In this document: positions 45,751-58,359 of the stretch, one piece after another
Numbering within the stretch: the stretch's first letter is position 1
How the letters are laid out: each line of letters starts with the position of its first letter
Origin: Strongylocentrotus droebachiensis
Lineage: Eukaryota; Echinodermata; Echinoidea; Camarodonta; Strongylocentrotidae
Assembly (NCBI GenBank): GCA_035222895.1
Contig: JAVYIG010000694.1
Span: 124,001 to 188,000, forward strand
Length of the DNA: 64,000 bases
Direction of reading: 5' to 3'
Position numbers and translations under genes: made by a program
The notes under the pieces: generated by a model
The model's input: only the letters and a program-made list of their open reading frames with translations
Database searches by the model: none
Told to the model about the DNA's origin: nothing

Positions 45751-48700
45751 ATGATGGCATCAAACGATCCGCTTGAAGACAAACGAGTTGAAGATTTGGC
45801 TTCACATCTAGCAGAGACAACGGATAAGAATGTTCCAAATCTACTACTCGCCCTACAAGGTAACATTGTTTTTCACGTCGGCGGCGCACGGCATCTTCGA
45901 TTTATAATTATTTGTAGTCCGACATATTAACAAAATTGTGGGGTTTGTCAGGGCTGACAACTTACTGACATCCCTCCCGCATTTGGAGGGAGTCTCACGC
46001 CACCATCACCACGCTCATTCTCTCGCCGTCCCACCAGCTCGTAAGTTGTAGCAGGAGACTCCCGCCACCACGTCCTTCCTCCTGCTCTCCTGCAAACGAT
46101 GTAGTCTACAATGATGTAGAATCTCCCGGTTTATCAAAAATGTAAAATGAAAATGTTTTACCCTCACATCACAGGTGTATCAACAGAAGATGAATGAATG
46201 AATGAATGAAATGGAATCATTCACCTTTTCATCTGAGAGACCAACACTGCATTAGAGGTCTATATGTAACTGATTAAAATCTTTCCGTCTACTTTAATTC
46301 TCTGTTAATCATTGGAGTTTATTGATCTTGTTTGCCACAGATATTCTTGACAGTGTGGTGCCTGGATCACAGAGGGCTGACAAGATCAAGAAAGACATCT
46401 GGAACTTTGAACTTCTACAAAGCGTCCTTCTTGCTCTCAAACAAGACTTCTCCCTCATCAATGGCAAATGGAATACTGCCGCTGCATTAGCTAAAATCTT
46501 AGCGTAAGTGACTCTATTGGTCTGGCAAAGCCAAACAGACCCCTTCCATTGGTTTCTGTATGTTTGACTCGAAGTTGTACTTGTACCTTTTGTTCTCTTT
46601 CACACCCAAATAGTTTCCTCTGTACTCCCTCTGATTTGTATCTTCAAGTTAACAATCTACATGTTATAGGGCAGTGTGAGTTAATACTTTGAATGTTAAA
46701 GTTATCATCAGCTGAGAAATAACAATATTATTTTACTCCCATTTATTTTATCCAGGTTAATTTAGTTTCTCAGATATAGCATCAAATATTGATGATTAAG
46801 ACTTTGTTAATGAAGGCTCTGGCTTCATCACACATTTTGTAATTTATTACTTATGTTTACAACCCCCACTTGATGGAATATACTTTTTAAAATGAAAGAA
46901 GTTTAAACTTTCAAAATAACAGGTGCAAAAGAGGGAGGGTAGAGATAAAAGACAAACTTTATTACCTAAATAGTAATGTCGAAATTGCTGTAAGGAATCA
47001 GTTGTGATATTAAAAAAACGTAAATGTCTAATAATCCCCTTCTTTTGTTTACTTTCTCAATCAGCCATTGTTCAGTCGGTCTTGATCCACCAGACTCCCA
47101 TGAGTTCCATGCCCTCTTCTTGCCCGATGCTGCCGAACGTCTTCTCATCCTCTCACGTAACATACAGCACAGATACTGCAAGATTCCAGAGAAGACTTTG
47201 ACCCTCAAAGATGACCTCATCAAGAATTTTAAGGAAGTCGTTGACTCATTGCAGTGGCTCTACAGTGGTCACTTATTTCTGACTACAAATGGCAAGTATT
47301 TTGTTTGTATACATTTTAATTAGAAGGGGGAAGATGTAATTCTGCATTGGGAAATAATGAATGAAGATATAAGATATATCAGCATATGATACCTTGTATA
47401 AAATGGTGCTTTGAATTTGAGTATTTTGACAGTGAGATGTGATAAGGGTTGGTTGATTCTGTGGAGAGATGTATTTCAAACTTTACAATTTTTTTCTGCA
47501 TTCCCAAAACCATCCATTGATCAATCACTTTGCAAAGTACATATATTATTGCGGGTAGTCCCGAGTGTGCACCATTTTGCAATCTAGAGACAGAACTAGT
47601 AGAATTACTAATTACATTACTCTCTTGTTCTAATATATTTTTCTTTGCTCTGTTACTTTGCAGTTTTGAGATCAAACTATCTCTTGCAGATGTTAATAAC
47701 TGATGACAGAGAGACAAGTATCATTCTTCTTGGAATGGTACAAAGTGCCGTCAGAGTCAACTCGTAAGTGATCAGATTCTTCAGAATGTAATTGTCTGAA
47801 ATTAGATGTAACATGGAGTGAGTGTGAGGAGAGTTTATCATAAATCTAACATTAAACACCTATGAATAGTTCATCACCTTAAACGTTTTGAAAATAATGC
47901 TGATTACGATTACTTTGTCCTTTTCTGTATTATAATTATTTTGATCAATTTACAACACAGATTTATGAATACAAAAGTTAACTTTGCTTTTTAAATTATG
48001 CAATTCTTTTTTACAGATTCATATTTGTCATACAACCAGCACAGGCTATATGAAGTGAAATTACTTGTTGTTTGTATAAATACACCTTTTCCCATTTGCA
48101 TGCTGTTAGAGGCCTATCGGTATGGTAATACAAATTTTAATCTTTCAAATTGATACTCAAACAACATTTTTGCCTCTATATTTCTTTCATACAGTTTGGT
48201 CTTGAATACTCTGGATGAAAAAGTGGTTCACAGTGTGCTAGATGAAATCATATTCAAACTGTCAGCCTTCAATGATGCAGAGATCGGTGCTGCAGCAACA
48301 AGGGCACTCGTTAACATAGCAGATGTCCACACTCCTCTCATCAGATTGCTCTATACAAGATACAAGTAGGTAGCTTTTGATATGACTTCTCTAAGGGAAG
48401 GGTTATCTGGAAATAAACTGGTAGATAAATAAAGAGATGAAGAGAAAGAAGCATAAGAGGTATGAAGAGGGAGTAAAAAGAGAAGGGGGAGAGGGAGGGG
48501 AGGGGGAGTGACACACACATGGACAAACAGTCAGACCGACATAAAGAACAAAGATAGCCCCATAGATATAGAATATATTGATGCATGAGGTATATTTCAT
48601 ATTATATATATCTTACACATTTTCCCCTACAGTATTTTGAAACATATGGAATTAAACTAAATGTTTCTTCATGAAAAGTGTTGCTTAACTTGATGCTAGA

Positions 48701-51700
48701 ATTGAAATATCAATGGTTCATGATATTGGCTGAAAATTTGGTACACCAATAACCTTAAAACTGGGATGATACCTTTTATGCCTCTCAAGATCAATAGCTC
48801 TGAAAGAGTCAGTGATGCCATTTTTCTTTGCTATCCAAAATACACTTAACTTGTCTGATGTACTCTTGTTTATAATCTCACATTAACCAGGGGATTGAGA
48901 CCCTTATTAAGTCGTTGGACTGGAAGAGGATTCGGGCGAGATCTGAAGAGGCTTCTTGCCTTACTTGATGCAGGATCAGCTCAACAAGCTGAACTTCACG
49001 TGAGTTCAAATCGGAAGTTGATAAGGGGGAAAATGTGTTGAATTTGTGTGTAGAATTCTTTTTTTTTAAAGCTAGAGTCTGAGAAACTGAGGTCATCTCT
49101 TCATTTGCTGGTTGTCATTATATGCATAAATTGCTTGAATTAAACATTGACATACACTGGGTAATTTAATTGACAGTTCTTTAATTTCAGTATCGTCTAT
49201 TATGATGATCATCCAATGAACAAATCTAAATTATTAACTTCTATTTTGACTGTCTGCACTGCAGCAAAGGATGTATGCTAATCTTGGACTTGTGTTGGTG
49301 CATTTATATTTTTTTATTTTTTTATATATGTTTATGGTGTCTATACCTGGACATTGTGGCCTGAATTCACAAAGGAGGTTTTAATCTTCATTTACATAAC
49401 CCATGGTCTAAAATTAGCGAAAAATAAGCGTGACATAGTCAGAGGTCCAATATTAGATGCGGGCAAGGCAAGGTATGCTTATTTTGCGCTAATTTTTTAA
49501 CCATGGATTAAGTTAAACCTCCTTTGTGAATTCGAGCCTATGCTATTCCAAGAACATTGTTATGCCTCTGTGAAAGTCACCTAGAAATGCATAAGATTTC
49601 AACTATAAATCTTATGTTTGGATGCACTTGACCATATTTACCATTTTCAATTTGATTACCCTTGTAATCTGACCTTGCATATCCACAGAGATTGCACAGA
49701 GCAGCAACGACCATCCAAGCAATATGGAAAGGATTCTTGCAGAGGAAGAAACTCAAGAAAGCCAACAGGGGACTAGCCACACTTCAAAGATCCTACAGGT
49801 TAATAGTTAATATGAAATAACAGAAATTATGGTTACGATTTAAGTCTTAAAGATAATACCAGAACATTATTTCCAATAAATATACCGGTAGTTAGATTCC
49901 TGTTTTTATGTCTTTTCAAGAAGAAAGTATTATTTACTGGTATTATTTGTCAGTGACAGACCGAGTTTTATTCTGTTACACACACTAACTTGAAGCATAA
50001 ATTTGTATTAATTTATTAAGAGTCCATGGACAACCTCGTACGTTTGGAGAAATAAAGATTGGCAACATCTTTTCCACCATATTAGATTGATTTATTGTAT
50101 GTTGGTCAGATATGTCTGTCTGATATTTTTCATAGTTTTTGATGTATAGAATATGTTTAAAAATAAAAATAATGACAATGTGGAATATCTAAATACTAAA
50201 TTAATTTGGGATATTTAGACACAAATAAGTTATGAATAAACTTGGTTCAATGTATGGATGCTAAGAATAGGGTGGGGGAAAGGCTTCTCTCAAAGGTATA
50301 GACTAGAATTGGTAAAATTGCGATTCAAGGGTTTTGGGTGCAAAATATCCATTCAATATTGTTTTAATATTGCCTTCAGAGGTTTAGATGGCAATACTTC
50401 AACCTAAATTTGCAAAAAATAGAAATATATGCCCAAATGTTCAATTTTGAATTGAATTCGCGATATCTAACCAGGCCAGATCGATATGATAATTTACCAA
50501 ATATATCAATTAATTTCAATTCAATTCAATTTCAATTTATTCATGGTTCCGACAAAACATTACAAATCAATTATTAGCATTTAAAACAAATGTAAGAAAT
50601 ACATGTTGGAAACAGAGGGATCCACTAAAAAGCAATGCTTGTACAAGTGTAAACACCTCAATTGATACTTGGGAATAATGAGTAATTAAATTAACTAATC
50701 CGTAACTACAAAAGGAACTACAAAATAGGGGAAAGAAAAAGGGGGGATGCCAACAGGGACAAGGACAAGAGATTGCTACACATGACAAAGATAGAAGAAC
50801 ATGGTCATGATACAAAGAGTAGACAATGACAAAAAGAAGTGAGAGATCGGGGGTACAGAAAATAATACAAAATGATGAGCTGCATGTGGGGTTGAGGAAA
50901 AAATTTGTATCATCACGTTTTAGTCAAAACATATTCTTTCACATGATTGGTAATAAGAGCTTCCATTTAATTTTTTGAGAGGGGGGGGGGGGGGGGAGGT
51001 TTTCAAAACAAGTCTATACCTTCAAACTCCATAGCAATATTGTGCAGATATCAGGTTGGCTGGCATGAGTACCGGTAGTAATATTCAATCTTAGAACTTT
51101 CTTGTTTATTTCAGGGCAAAGAAGGTGGAGAAGTCACGGATCCAGGAGTATGAGAGAGAACAGAAGGAGCTGGAGCATCAGCTCCTGATGGCAAGGAGGA
51201 AAGCTATTAGAGAAACCAGACAGAAACAGCTGGATATGATCAGTGCTATGCCCCCAGGTGAGCTATTCTAATAATGCATGAACAAAGTGGCTCAGTCAGT
51301 AGACCGTCTACCTCTGAAAGGATCCCTTAACCTGTGGGTTCAAATCTCACATACCGGTAAGCCTGTAGACGAAAAATGATGCCAGGGTTGTGTGTCATGC
51401 ATGCCTCACCACTGTTCTCAATGCAGGAGTGAATTCAGTTTCAAAACACTATTCCTTGAATAGGACATTGTCCCAGGTATAGGAGAGTCATACCCTCTCA
51501 ACAGTAAATTCCAAACAATTTTATAAAGGTTGCAATTGCTAGTTAATCATTCATTCAATCCTGCATTCTTCTTATGCATATTTTTTGATGCACTCTTTGC
51601 AGCATTTTTCTTCTACAATGTTGCTTGTAACCTATTAATGGATTAAAAAAAATTAAATTTAGCATTGGAAGATTAGTTATATCCTAATTAAAATTTCAGA

Positions 51701-54309
51701 GTCATTATATCTTAATACAAACTACTGCAGCAATAAGTCTCCCCAGCCCCAATGATATTTTGATATGCTTATTGGAACTTTCATCAAATCAGGTGTGAAG
51801 ATATGCTGCATATCTGTTAACATAAACATTTATTTGTACTTACTAATCAACATGTCCGATGTAATTATTATTTTATTAAGGTGATGTTAACAAGTACCTA
51901 GCAATGTCTCAGATCCAATGTGCCATCAGGATCCAGGCAAGATGGAGGGGAGTACTGGAGAGGCGTAAGCTAGGTCTAAGGAAAGCTACAGCTCGGCAAG
52001 TCAAGGCTGCAATCACCATCCAAAGACATGTAAGCATAGCCTATATGCTTTCTCTTTAATTTTTGTTCTTTGTTGGGACACTGAAAATGATATATCACAG
52101 AGTAAATTTGTTGATGATAGCAAGATATTATCATACATATATTGGCATCAGTTCAACATTCTGACAACTATCACCCTGTACCCCTTACCCACCCAACAAG
52201 TATCCATGAGGAAAATATACCCAGTCAAATTACCCACAAACAACTTCTAGAATCTCTACCCCACTAAGATTATTACCCCCAGAAAACTACAAGGACTACC
52301 CCAGATAACTAATACATGTACTACCATAATTCCAAATTACCCCAGGTAACCTTCAAATTTTCCATATTATTGATTCTTGAATCCTTGAATGTAAAATGAC
52401 ATTTTCTTAATTACTTTGATAACTGCTTATCCACATCTTCAATAAATTTTCTAAATCTTTTGTAATATTGCTGTGTGATGTTACCATTGCTATATATGTT
52501 ATATTGCTTTTGTATTTTGATGTTTGAATTATAATGTGAATATCTGATTAATTTGTTAAACATCTTTAAAATAAACCAATTCAATTCAATTGATGATTTA
52601 AACTCATTTTGTCATAATGTTGTCATTGCTTGTCTTATTTTGCTGCTCTTCCTTTATAGGATGTCCTGTATAATGTTAACTTTTTGTGCATTTCATTTTT
52701 TTCAGGCAAGGAGATTTCTCAAGAAGCGAGAGGAAAAGAAGAAGGAGCCATTGCTATGGCAACCACCCCCTGGCCTGGATGACGATAGACGGGTGGAACT
52801 GCAGAAGGTCATTGATGAGAAACGGAACAAAGGAACGGTATGTTTGAAGAATTGATGTGTAACATCTTGAAATGTGTACATGTACTTTTTTTTACAGAAA
52901 GATTTCTATTTATTTATTTATTCTTTCTTTTGCCCTTCTGTATACCATTATTCAAAGCATTGTTATTAAGTTGAGATCATTTCAAATTAAGTAGCAGATT
53001 TAGCTGGTCCATCTGTGGGATTTAACAGTAGACTAGTAGATCTTTTGATATTTCAATTATCAAATGTGGAATAAGATCGAATGCTAGGAACAAAATTAAA
53101 GTTGCTGACAGGACAGATGACCTTGAGCTTCCAGCATAAAGTTTTTTAAAAAAATGCTTTTGTTGAAATGTCTATATTATGAGGACAAAATGTTAAATTT
53201 CCAGAACCTTTTTCTTTTCCTTTTTTCAGCCTAAAGAACGTAACCGAGAAGCCCAAGAAGAGCTACATAAACAAGCTCAGGAAATGCTGCTCAGATACTT
53301 TGCATTCAGAGGGAAACAGAGGAAGACATACCAAAAGAGAGAAGCACTTCTTGCATCGCTTGAAACAGATGCGGACTTGTTAACAAGTAAGTAACTCATA
53401 TTGTCAATATCAAATATGTAAATAAATTGTAATGATATAGTTGGGAGAATTAAGGAATCAATCAGATCATTTTTTTCCAAATTGTATCCTTAATAATGGT
53501 ATATTTTCACTCTAACTTTCAGAGTATCTTTGATTGTACATCTAGCATTGAAGACACTACCTTAACACCATTTTCTCTCATCTGAACAATGTTACCAAGT
53601 CCCTTTAAGATCCTGAGGGATACTGATCATTCAAAAGAAAACTTATTTAAAAGGGATTTCATAGGAATTTCCAAAATATTGTGTATTTTAAGACAAATGG
53701 TCTGATGACAGTTTCTTCATAGTCAATTTCTACCACCCACATTCCTCTTTTCAACCATGGACCCTAAGCTATACCCTTACCCCATATCTTTGATAAAATA
53801 ATTCCCTGAAGGCTGGAGCAAATTTCATCATAGCAGGTGTTGGATTACAATATTTGAGATGTGTGATGCAGTTAACACACAAGCTTTTCTGCCTGCATAA
53901 CCATTGATAGATGAGGAAATATGGTAGAGTCCGATTTACTAATGTGCACTGGCATTCAGAGTTATGTTCGCTAGGCTTTCCCACTGGTTGATGCATTGAT
54001 TTGAAGACAGGCCATGATTTCATCTGGGGGAGGGAAATTAGTATTTGTCACCACTATAAACCCAAACTCACAATCCTCATGCATTCACCGCCACTCTTTT
54101 CTTTAGATGCACCAAAGCTGGATGATGCAAGCAACCGTGACGTCTACACTTTCACCAGCCACTCAGCACCCATCGCAGCAAAGGCTTTATCAAATCACCG
54201 AGAGGAACTCTTGCTCCTACGACAACCATGGTGGAGAAAACTCCATATAGAGGAGAAAACTGATGATGAAATTGCAGAAGAATATGACACAGAATTCAAG
54301 ATCCTTTGA
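45751..54309 (+). CDS. IQCB1: IQ calmodulin-binding motif protein 1 (nephrocystin-5)
   Basis: IQCB1/NPHP5 acts at the ciliary transition zone and centrosome, binding calmodulin and CEP290. Complete 12-exon model, 590 residues (human about 598): 45751-45859, 46341-46503, 47065-47291, 47664-47763, 48195-48365, 48891-48999, 49689-49798, 51115-51257, 51881-52029, 52706-52837, 53230-53386, 54107-54309 (TGA). All phases agree. The N-terminal helical-repeat part has KKDIWNFELLQSVLLALKQD, HCSVGLDPPDSHEF and VLDEIIFKL, which match the vertebrate protein block by block. IQ motifs are at residues about 301-318 (TTIQAIWKGFLQRKKLKK), 393-408 (IRIQARWRGVLERRK) and 423-436 (TIQRHARRFLKKRE). A charged coiled-coil-like segment lies between them at about 330-375. 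The C-terminus has EELHKQAQEMLLRYF and QPWWRKL, the latter like the family's APWWKKL. Intron 3 has a GC donor. Translation could start at either of two adjacent ATGs (45751 or 45754). Confidence 0.95.
46188..46212 (+). repeat. (GAAT)n microsatellite
   Basis: Five successive ATGA/GAAT units in IQCB1 intron 1. Confidence 0.85.
49358..49538. mobile_element. 180-bp hairpin MITE
   Basis: GGCCTGAATTCACAAAGGAG at the left and CTCCTTTGTGAATTCGAGCC at the right are complementary apart from one or two bases. CCATGGT and ACCATGG pair further in. It lies in IQCB1 intron 6. Confidence 0.75.
50511..50600 (-). mobile_element. LINE 3' end fragment with AATTC-type tail
   Basis: On the minus strand the fragment ends in AATAAATTGAAATTGAATTG, the same tail style as at 52560-52600 and 55908-55935. 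The 5' extent is unknown. Confidence 0.45.
51280..51420 (+). mobile_element. tRNA-derived SINE head
   Basis: GTGGCTCAGTCAGTAGACCG is an A box and GTGGGTTCAAATCTCAC a near-perfect B box, with tRNA-like spacing. It is not a tRNA gene, because the acceptor stem does not close. It lies in the IQCB1 intron after the exon ending at 51257. Confidence 0.6.
52186..52350 (+). repeat. Decayed ACTACCCC-unit repeat
   Basis: Recurring words TTACCC, CTACCCCA, AACTACAAGGACTACCCC and AATTACCCCAGGTAA at about 15-25 base spacing resemble the units of the hairpin at 25531-25708. Confidence 0.35.
52430..52596 (+). mobile_element. LINE 3' end with AATTC tail
   Basis: T-rich 3' UTR-like sequence ends in AAAATAAACCAATTCAATTCAATTG, matching the tail style of the other LINE ends in the window. 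Confidence 0.45.
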
Positions 54310-55454
54310 TACTTTGTTGGAATGTTTCATAGTTATTTTATACAAAATTATCAGTACTTTTGCGCCATCAAATACCTTGAAATTGTTCACCTTGATGCAT
54401 ATAATGCATAAAATTCATGAGTTGCAGTAGTAAAATTTACATCAAAGTAAATGACTGGGAAATTTTCTGTAGAACAAACTAATTGCTTTACATTGGGAGA
54501 CATCAGACATACAATGATATTTACAATTTCCATAAAAATTAAGCCTTTTTAGAATTAACAATGACCCTAAAACAATGTTAAATCACTCAACTCATTGATG
54601 TGGATATCTATCAAAATAACTGTTTAATAGTTATCAATGTAATTTGGTCCCAATGAATTTCTTAAATATGGCTCCTTTTCTCATAAATTCAGCTCCGCTT
54701 ATGTATTTACATGGTGGCATTCAGTGTAAACACTGATTCGAAATATTAAGCATCAACTTATCTAAGTACAAAGTTTAACTTAGAATTGAAGAAATGAAAA
54801 AATATACGGAAAGTCAGCCTACCAAGGAAACTATATTGCAAAAACCAACTGTTTTATTTCATGATAATCCGCAATCTGAAAGCCCACATTTCCAATGTCA
54901 AACCACAAACAACTTCTTCTACCTCTAAAAACTTATTTGTTTACCTTTGAACTAGTGTAACCAAATTACCAACATGATATAAACAAATATGAACAGATCA
55001 AGAACATGGGATATAATATGTACAATGCAAAGACGCAATGATTGCATGTCAAGTAAACAATGGATAACTGCAGTGAGAAAAGCATAAAGCTCCTAGTCGG
55101 ATAAATTTCCTTTTACTCTACAAACAAATTTATTTTGTTAATATATCTCTTAATAATTGACATTTGGAATGAGGGATATAAAACAGGCATTGACTGCTTA
55201 TTGTTCAGACCACATTTAGAACTATCCCTCCTCATTGATTAAGAGGCTGTACTATGCCCCTCGACTTTGTTTTGGGGAACTACAGTTTCAAGATTATCTT
55301 AGGCAATAGTTTTAATTGTCAATAAAATATTTAAATACTTCATTCTTCTTGTGAAGAAAAAATGTCCAGTTTCATTTATGAGGCACCTTTTTGAAGCTGT
55401 CAAGTGTAAATAAGATTTATATTTATTTATGGACTAGAATTCTTTGTGAAAATT

Positions 55455-55460
55455 AATAAA
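55455..55460 (+). terminator. Candidate polyadenylation signal of IQCB1
   Basis: AATAAA lies about 1.15 kb after the IQCB1 stop codon, followed within 40 bases by a T/GT-rich stretch. Other AATAAA-like words occur in this 3' region, so this is only the best-placed candidate. Confidence 0.35.
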
Positions 55461-55907
55461 TGTATAATTGTTCAAAATAACTTCAAACTCTCCTTGTTTC
55501 TGTTATACTTGTTCTTGTATGTACCACCATAGTTGCCCACAGTTTAACAATGTAATGATGAAATAGACTGATGGCCAGCAAGACAAGCATGGTAATTGTT
55601 TTCCACTACATTTATTCCAGATAAATTTCATGATTTCTCTGTACTTGATCAATGCCTCTCTGCAATGTCTGTCAGATTCTTAGGTAGGTCTGTGTTTTAT
55701 CTAAACAACAAACATAATCAAGGTATGAAATTGGCCTACAAAGTTTCCTGAAACACAGCTTCAAAATGTATAAATCTGTCGGGCAATTTAGTTTGATACC
55801 ACCTGCTTTTCACTTCAATATCTCAGAACACTAAAAGGTGAAAAAAGCGAATAAAAAGGAAGTGAATAGGCCAAACATTTGTTACAAAGTTATCTAATCA
55901 CATTTCA

Positions 55908-57300
55908 ATTCAATTCAAAAAAGGTTTATTCAAAATGATGTTCTTGCATCCAAAGCTGAATTACATGGTCATTTGCAAGGTAAAATACAGCATTATTATA
56001 CATGTAAACATCAAATAAATGACAAAAAAGGGATAAATATACTAGATACATTCATATGCATAATAGGCAACATCATTAAATATAAAAATATGAAAAATGC
56101 ATGAAGCTTACTTTTTTTTTAATAATAATCAATTAAGATGAGAACAAAGTAGGGAATAGAGCTATTCTTAAATCGATTGGTTTTAAAATTAACTTGAGAA
56201 TATTTCGGTACATTTCGTAAATTAACAATTCCTTGACTAGCCATAAAGAACAAAATTCATGCTTTTACTAAGTAAATGGCGAAATCAAAACAAAGTTTAT
56301 TTCTACGTTCTTCCAATGTTAATGAATTGCACAATTCTAGAGCATGCATGATTATATGTTTCACATTTAAGTCCCAAAACAATTCTACATGCCCGTTTTT
56401 GTATCCGTTCAATATTATCTGTTCGTTTTCGCTGAGGTTGGAATGCAAAGGCAAAAGTAGTTCACAAATCACAATACTCTAATATTGGTCTTATGTATCC
56501 ACTTAAAAACAATAACGAGATCACTAATGGGTAAATTAAAACGTTTCAAGGTACGTAACATATATAACTTACTATTGCACTCTTTTATCATTTCCTTTAC
56601 TTGAGTATCCCATTTTTAAATCACATTGAATATAAACTCCAAGAACTTTAATTACATTTTCTTCATTTAAAAGTGTCCCATTAATATACAACAGTTGGAG
56701 AGTTTGATGTTTCATAAAAGACACCGTCATGTATGCATTTAGTTGGGTTAAGTTTCATATTATTGAGTAGACCAATTTTCTAATAACAATAATTCCGATT
56801 GCTATTTTGATATTTGTGTACAAGTCCGGCTTTCTACTATAGTTAAATCATCTACAATCATGACATGCATCATTAACCATAATTACAAATAATATAGGCC
56901 CCAACTTGGTACCTTGAGGGACTCCTACATTGTTATTTTTTTACATTTGAAATACGACATTTTACCTTACTACTTTTTGGTGGCATTCTAAAAAATCTAC
57001 TACACTGTATAAATGAAATGACACATGGTCGTTCATCTAATTTTACAAATTAAAAATTATATATGATCAATCCAGGCAAACGCTTTAGAAAAATCGGTTA
57101 AAACTATGGTTGAAATTGATTTTATTTTTTTATTTTTTGTTATAGTAAATCTATAAATAAATTGTGTCAAAGTTCCAATTAAATAATGGCAAGTTGAAAG
57201 GCCACGACGATTTCCATACTGGTTTTTATCAATCACCTCACAAATATCCCCCAACAACCACTTAGTAATGAAAGTTTCAGCTATTTTAGCAAAGTAAATT
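55908..57300 (-). mobile_element. Non-LTR retrotransposon relic (RT domain)
   Basis: Reverse-strand fragments match reverse transcriptase of LINEs. They include KNQYGNRRGLSTCHYLI and VLTDFSKAFAWIDH (57057-57240, RT motif with DFSKAFD--DH), NVGVPQGTKLGPILF with a following VND (about 56840-56935), and PLHSNLSENEQI (about 56410-56450) near the C-terminus. The frames are broken by stops and shifts. The 3' end carries an AATTCAATTC-type tail at about 55910. Confidence 0.8.
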
Positions 57301-57588
57301 AAGTTAGGGCTATGGGCCGTAATTCAAGAGGAATTGGTGGAAACAGGTGCGTCGCTATAGACCTTTTTCAGTGGGGTCTAGAGGCCACTGATTACCGACA
57401 AATATATATGTGCCAATGTCTACATATTTAACCCTATAATCCTGGGGCGGGGGCCAATTTTCCTACACCAGCGCATGTGCCCATGAGCATTTTCCTCGAC
57501 CTCATAAATATACGATCCATTTCGTCAAGACTAGTCAGCATCGTAGCTATAGATAATAAATGTGCAACGTCATGAACAACCGGTGCCA

Positions 57589-57848
57589 GGTAAAAATGTC
57601 AGAGGAAAAAATGTCAGAGGTAAAAATGTCAGAGGAAAAAATGTCAGAGGTAAAAATGTCAGAGGTAAAAATTTCAGAGGTAAAAATGTCAGAGGTAAAA
57701 ATGTCAGAGGTAAAAATGTCAGAGGTAAAAATGTCAGAGGTAAAAATGTCAGAGGTAAAAATGTCAGAGGAGAAAATGTCAGAGGTAAAAATGTCAGAGG
57801 TAAAAATGTCAGAGGTAAAAATGTCAGAGGTAAAAATGTCAGAGGTAC
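57589..57848 (+). repeat. 15-bp minisatellite, about 17 copies
   Basis: The unit AGGTAAAAATGTCAG is repeated head to tail for 260 bp with very few variants (GGAAAAAATG in two units, ATTTC in one, GGAGAAAATG in one). Because the unit is a multiple of three without stops, several frames on both strands stay open through it. These are not evidence of a gene. Confidence 0.95.
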
Positions 57849-57966
57849 AAACAAAATAAATGAGTGCCGTCATAATATCTTAGCACTTTTATCACACAGA
57901 ATGTCGAGACGTACAGCTACTGCATGGGCTAGTCTATTATATTCCTTTCTTCCATAATGCATTTAA

Positions 57967-58359
57967 AGATAAAGTTGAGTCTTATTTTGCGATTGCATCG
58001 TGAAAGAAACGGTGTGGAAGCAATCAGAAAAGGTTGATCATCTAGCATAAACTTGTAAGTATTGGTGTGTAGTGCAAGGTTTTGTAGTCATCAAAATGAT
58101 AAAAACTTTGGCCCAGTCTTGGTAAAGTAACAAGCACTGTACACAGAAATATATTGATATGGGACTAAACAAACATATGGCATACAAATCGGGCCTCATT
58201 TTAAAGCTGTTACTTGTCATATCTGGGATATGAAGTCATTTGAAATAGATTTTAAGGGAATAACTTGTTTCTTTGATGTTCTTCCATACTTGCATAATAA
58301 GAATGATAACAAACGCTTACACATTATTGTTCACCTTTCCCCAGAACTCAACCTTCTCT
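57967..58359 (-). mobile_element. TTAA-flanked MITE, 390-bp family, full copy B
   Basis: Inverted relative to 7798-8186 with the same ends and interior (GATCATCTAGCATA, AAGACTGGGCCAAAG on the reverse strand, GAATGATAAC). Flanks are TTAA at 57963-57966 and 58360-58363. Confidence 0.85.

Noticed and set aside
51285..51360. tRNA gene
   Set aside because: A and B box words are present but the acceptor and anticodon stems do not close, so it is a SINE head rather than a tRNA gene.
57547..57848. CRISPR array
   Set aside because: The 15-bp units follow each other directly with no unique spacers, and the DNA is eukaryotic.
57547..57957. Long open frames on both strands through 57547-57957
   Set aside because: They are produced by the 15-bp minisatellite, whose unit is a multiple of three without stops. 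No conserved protein sequence is involved.
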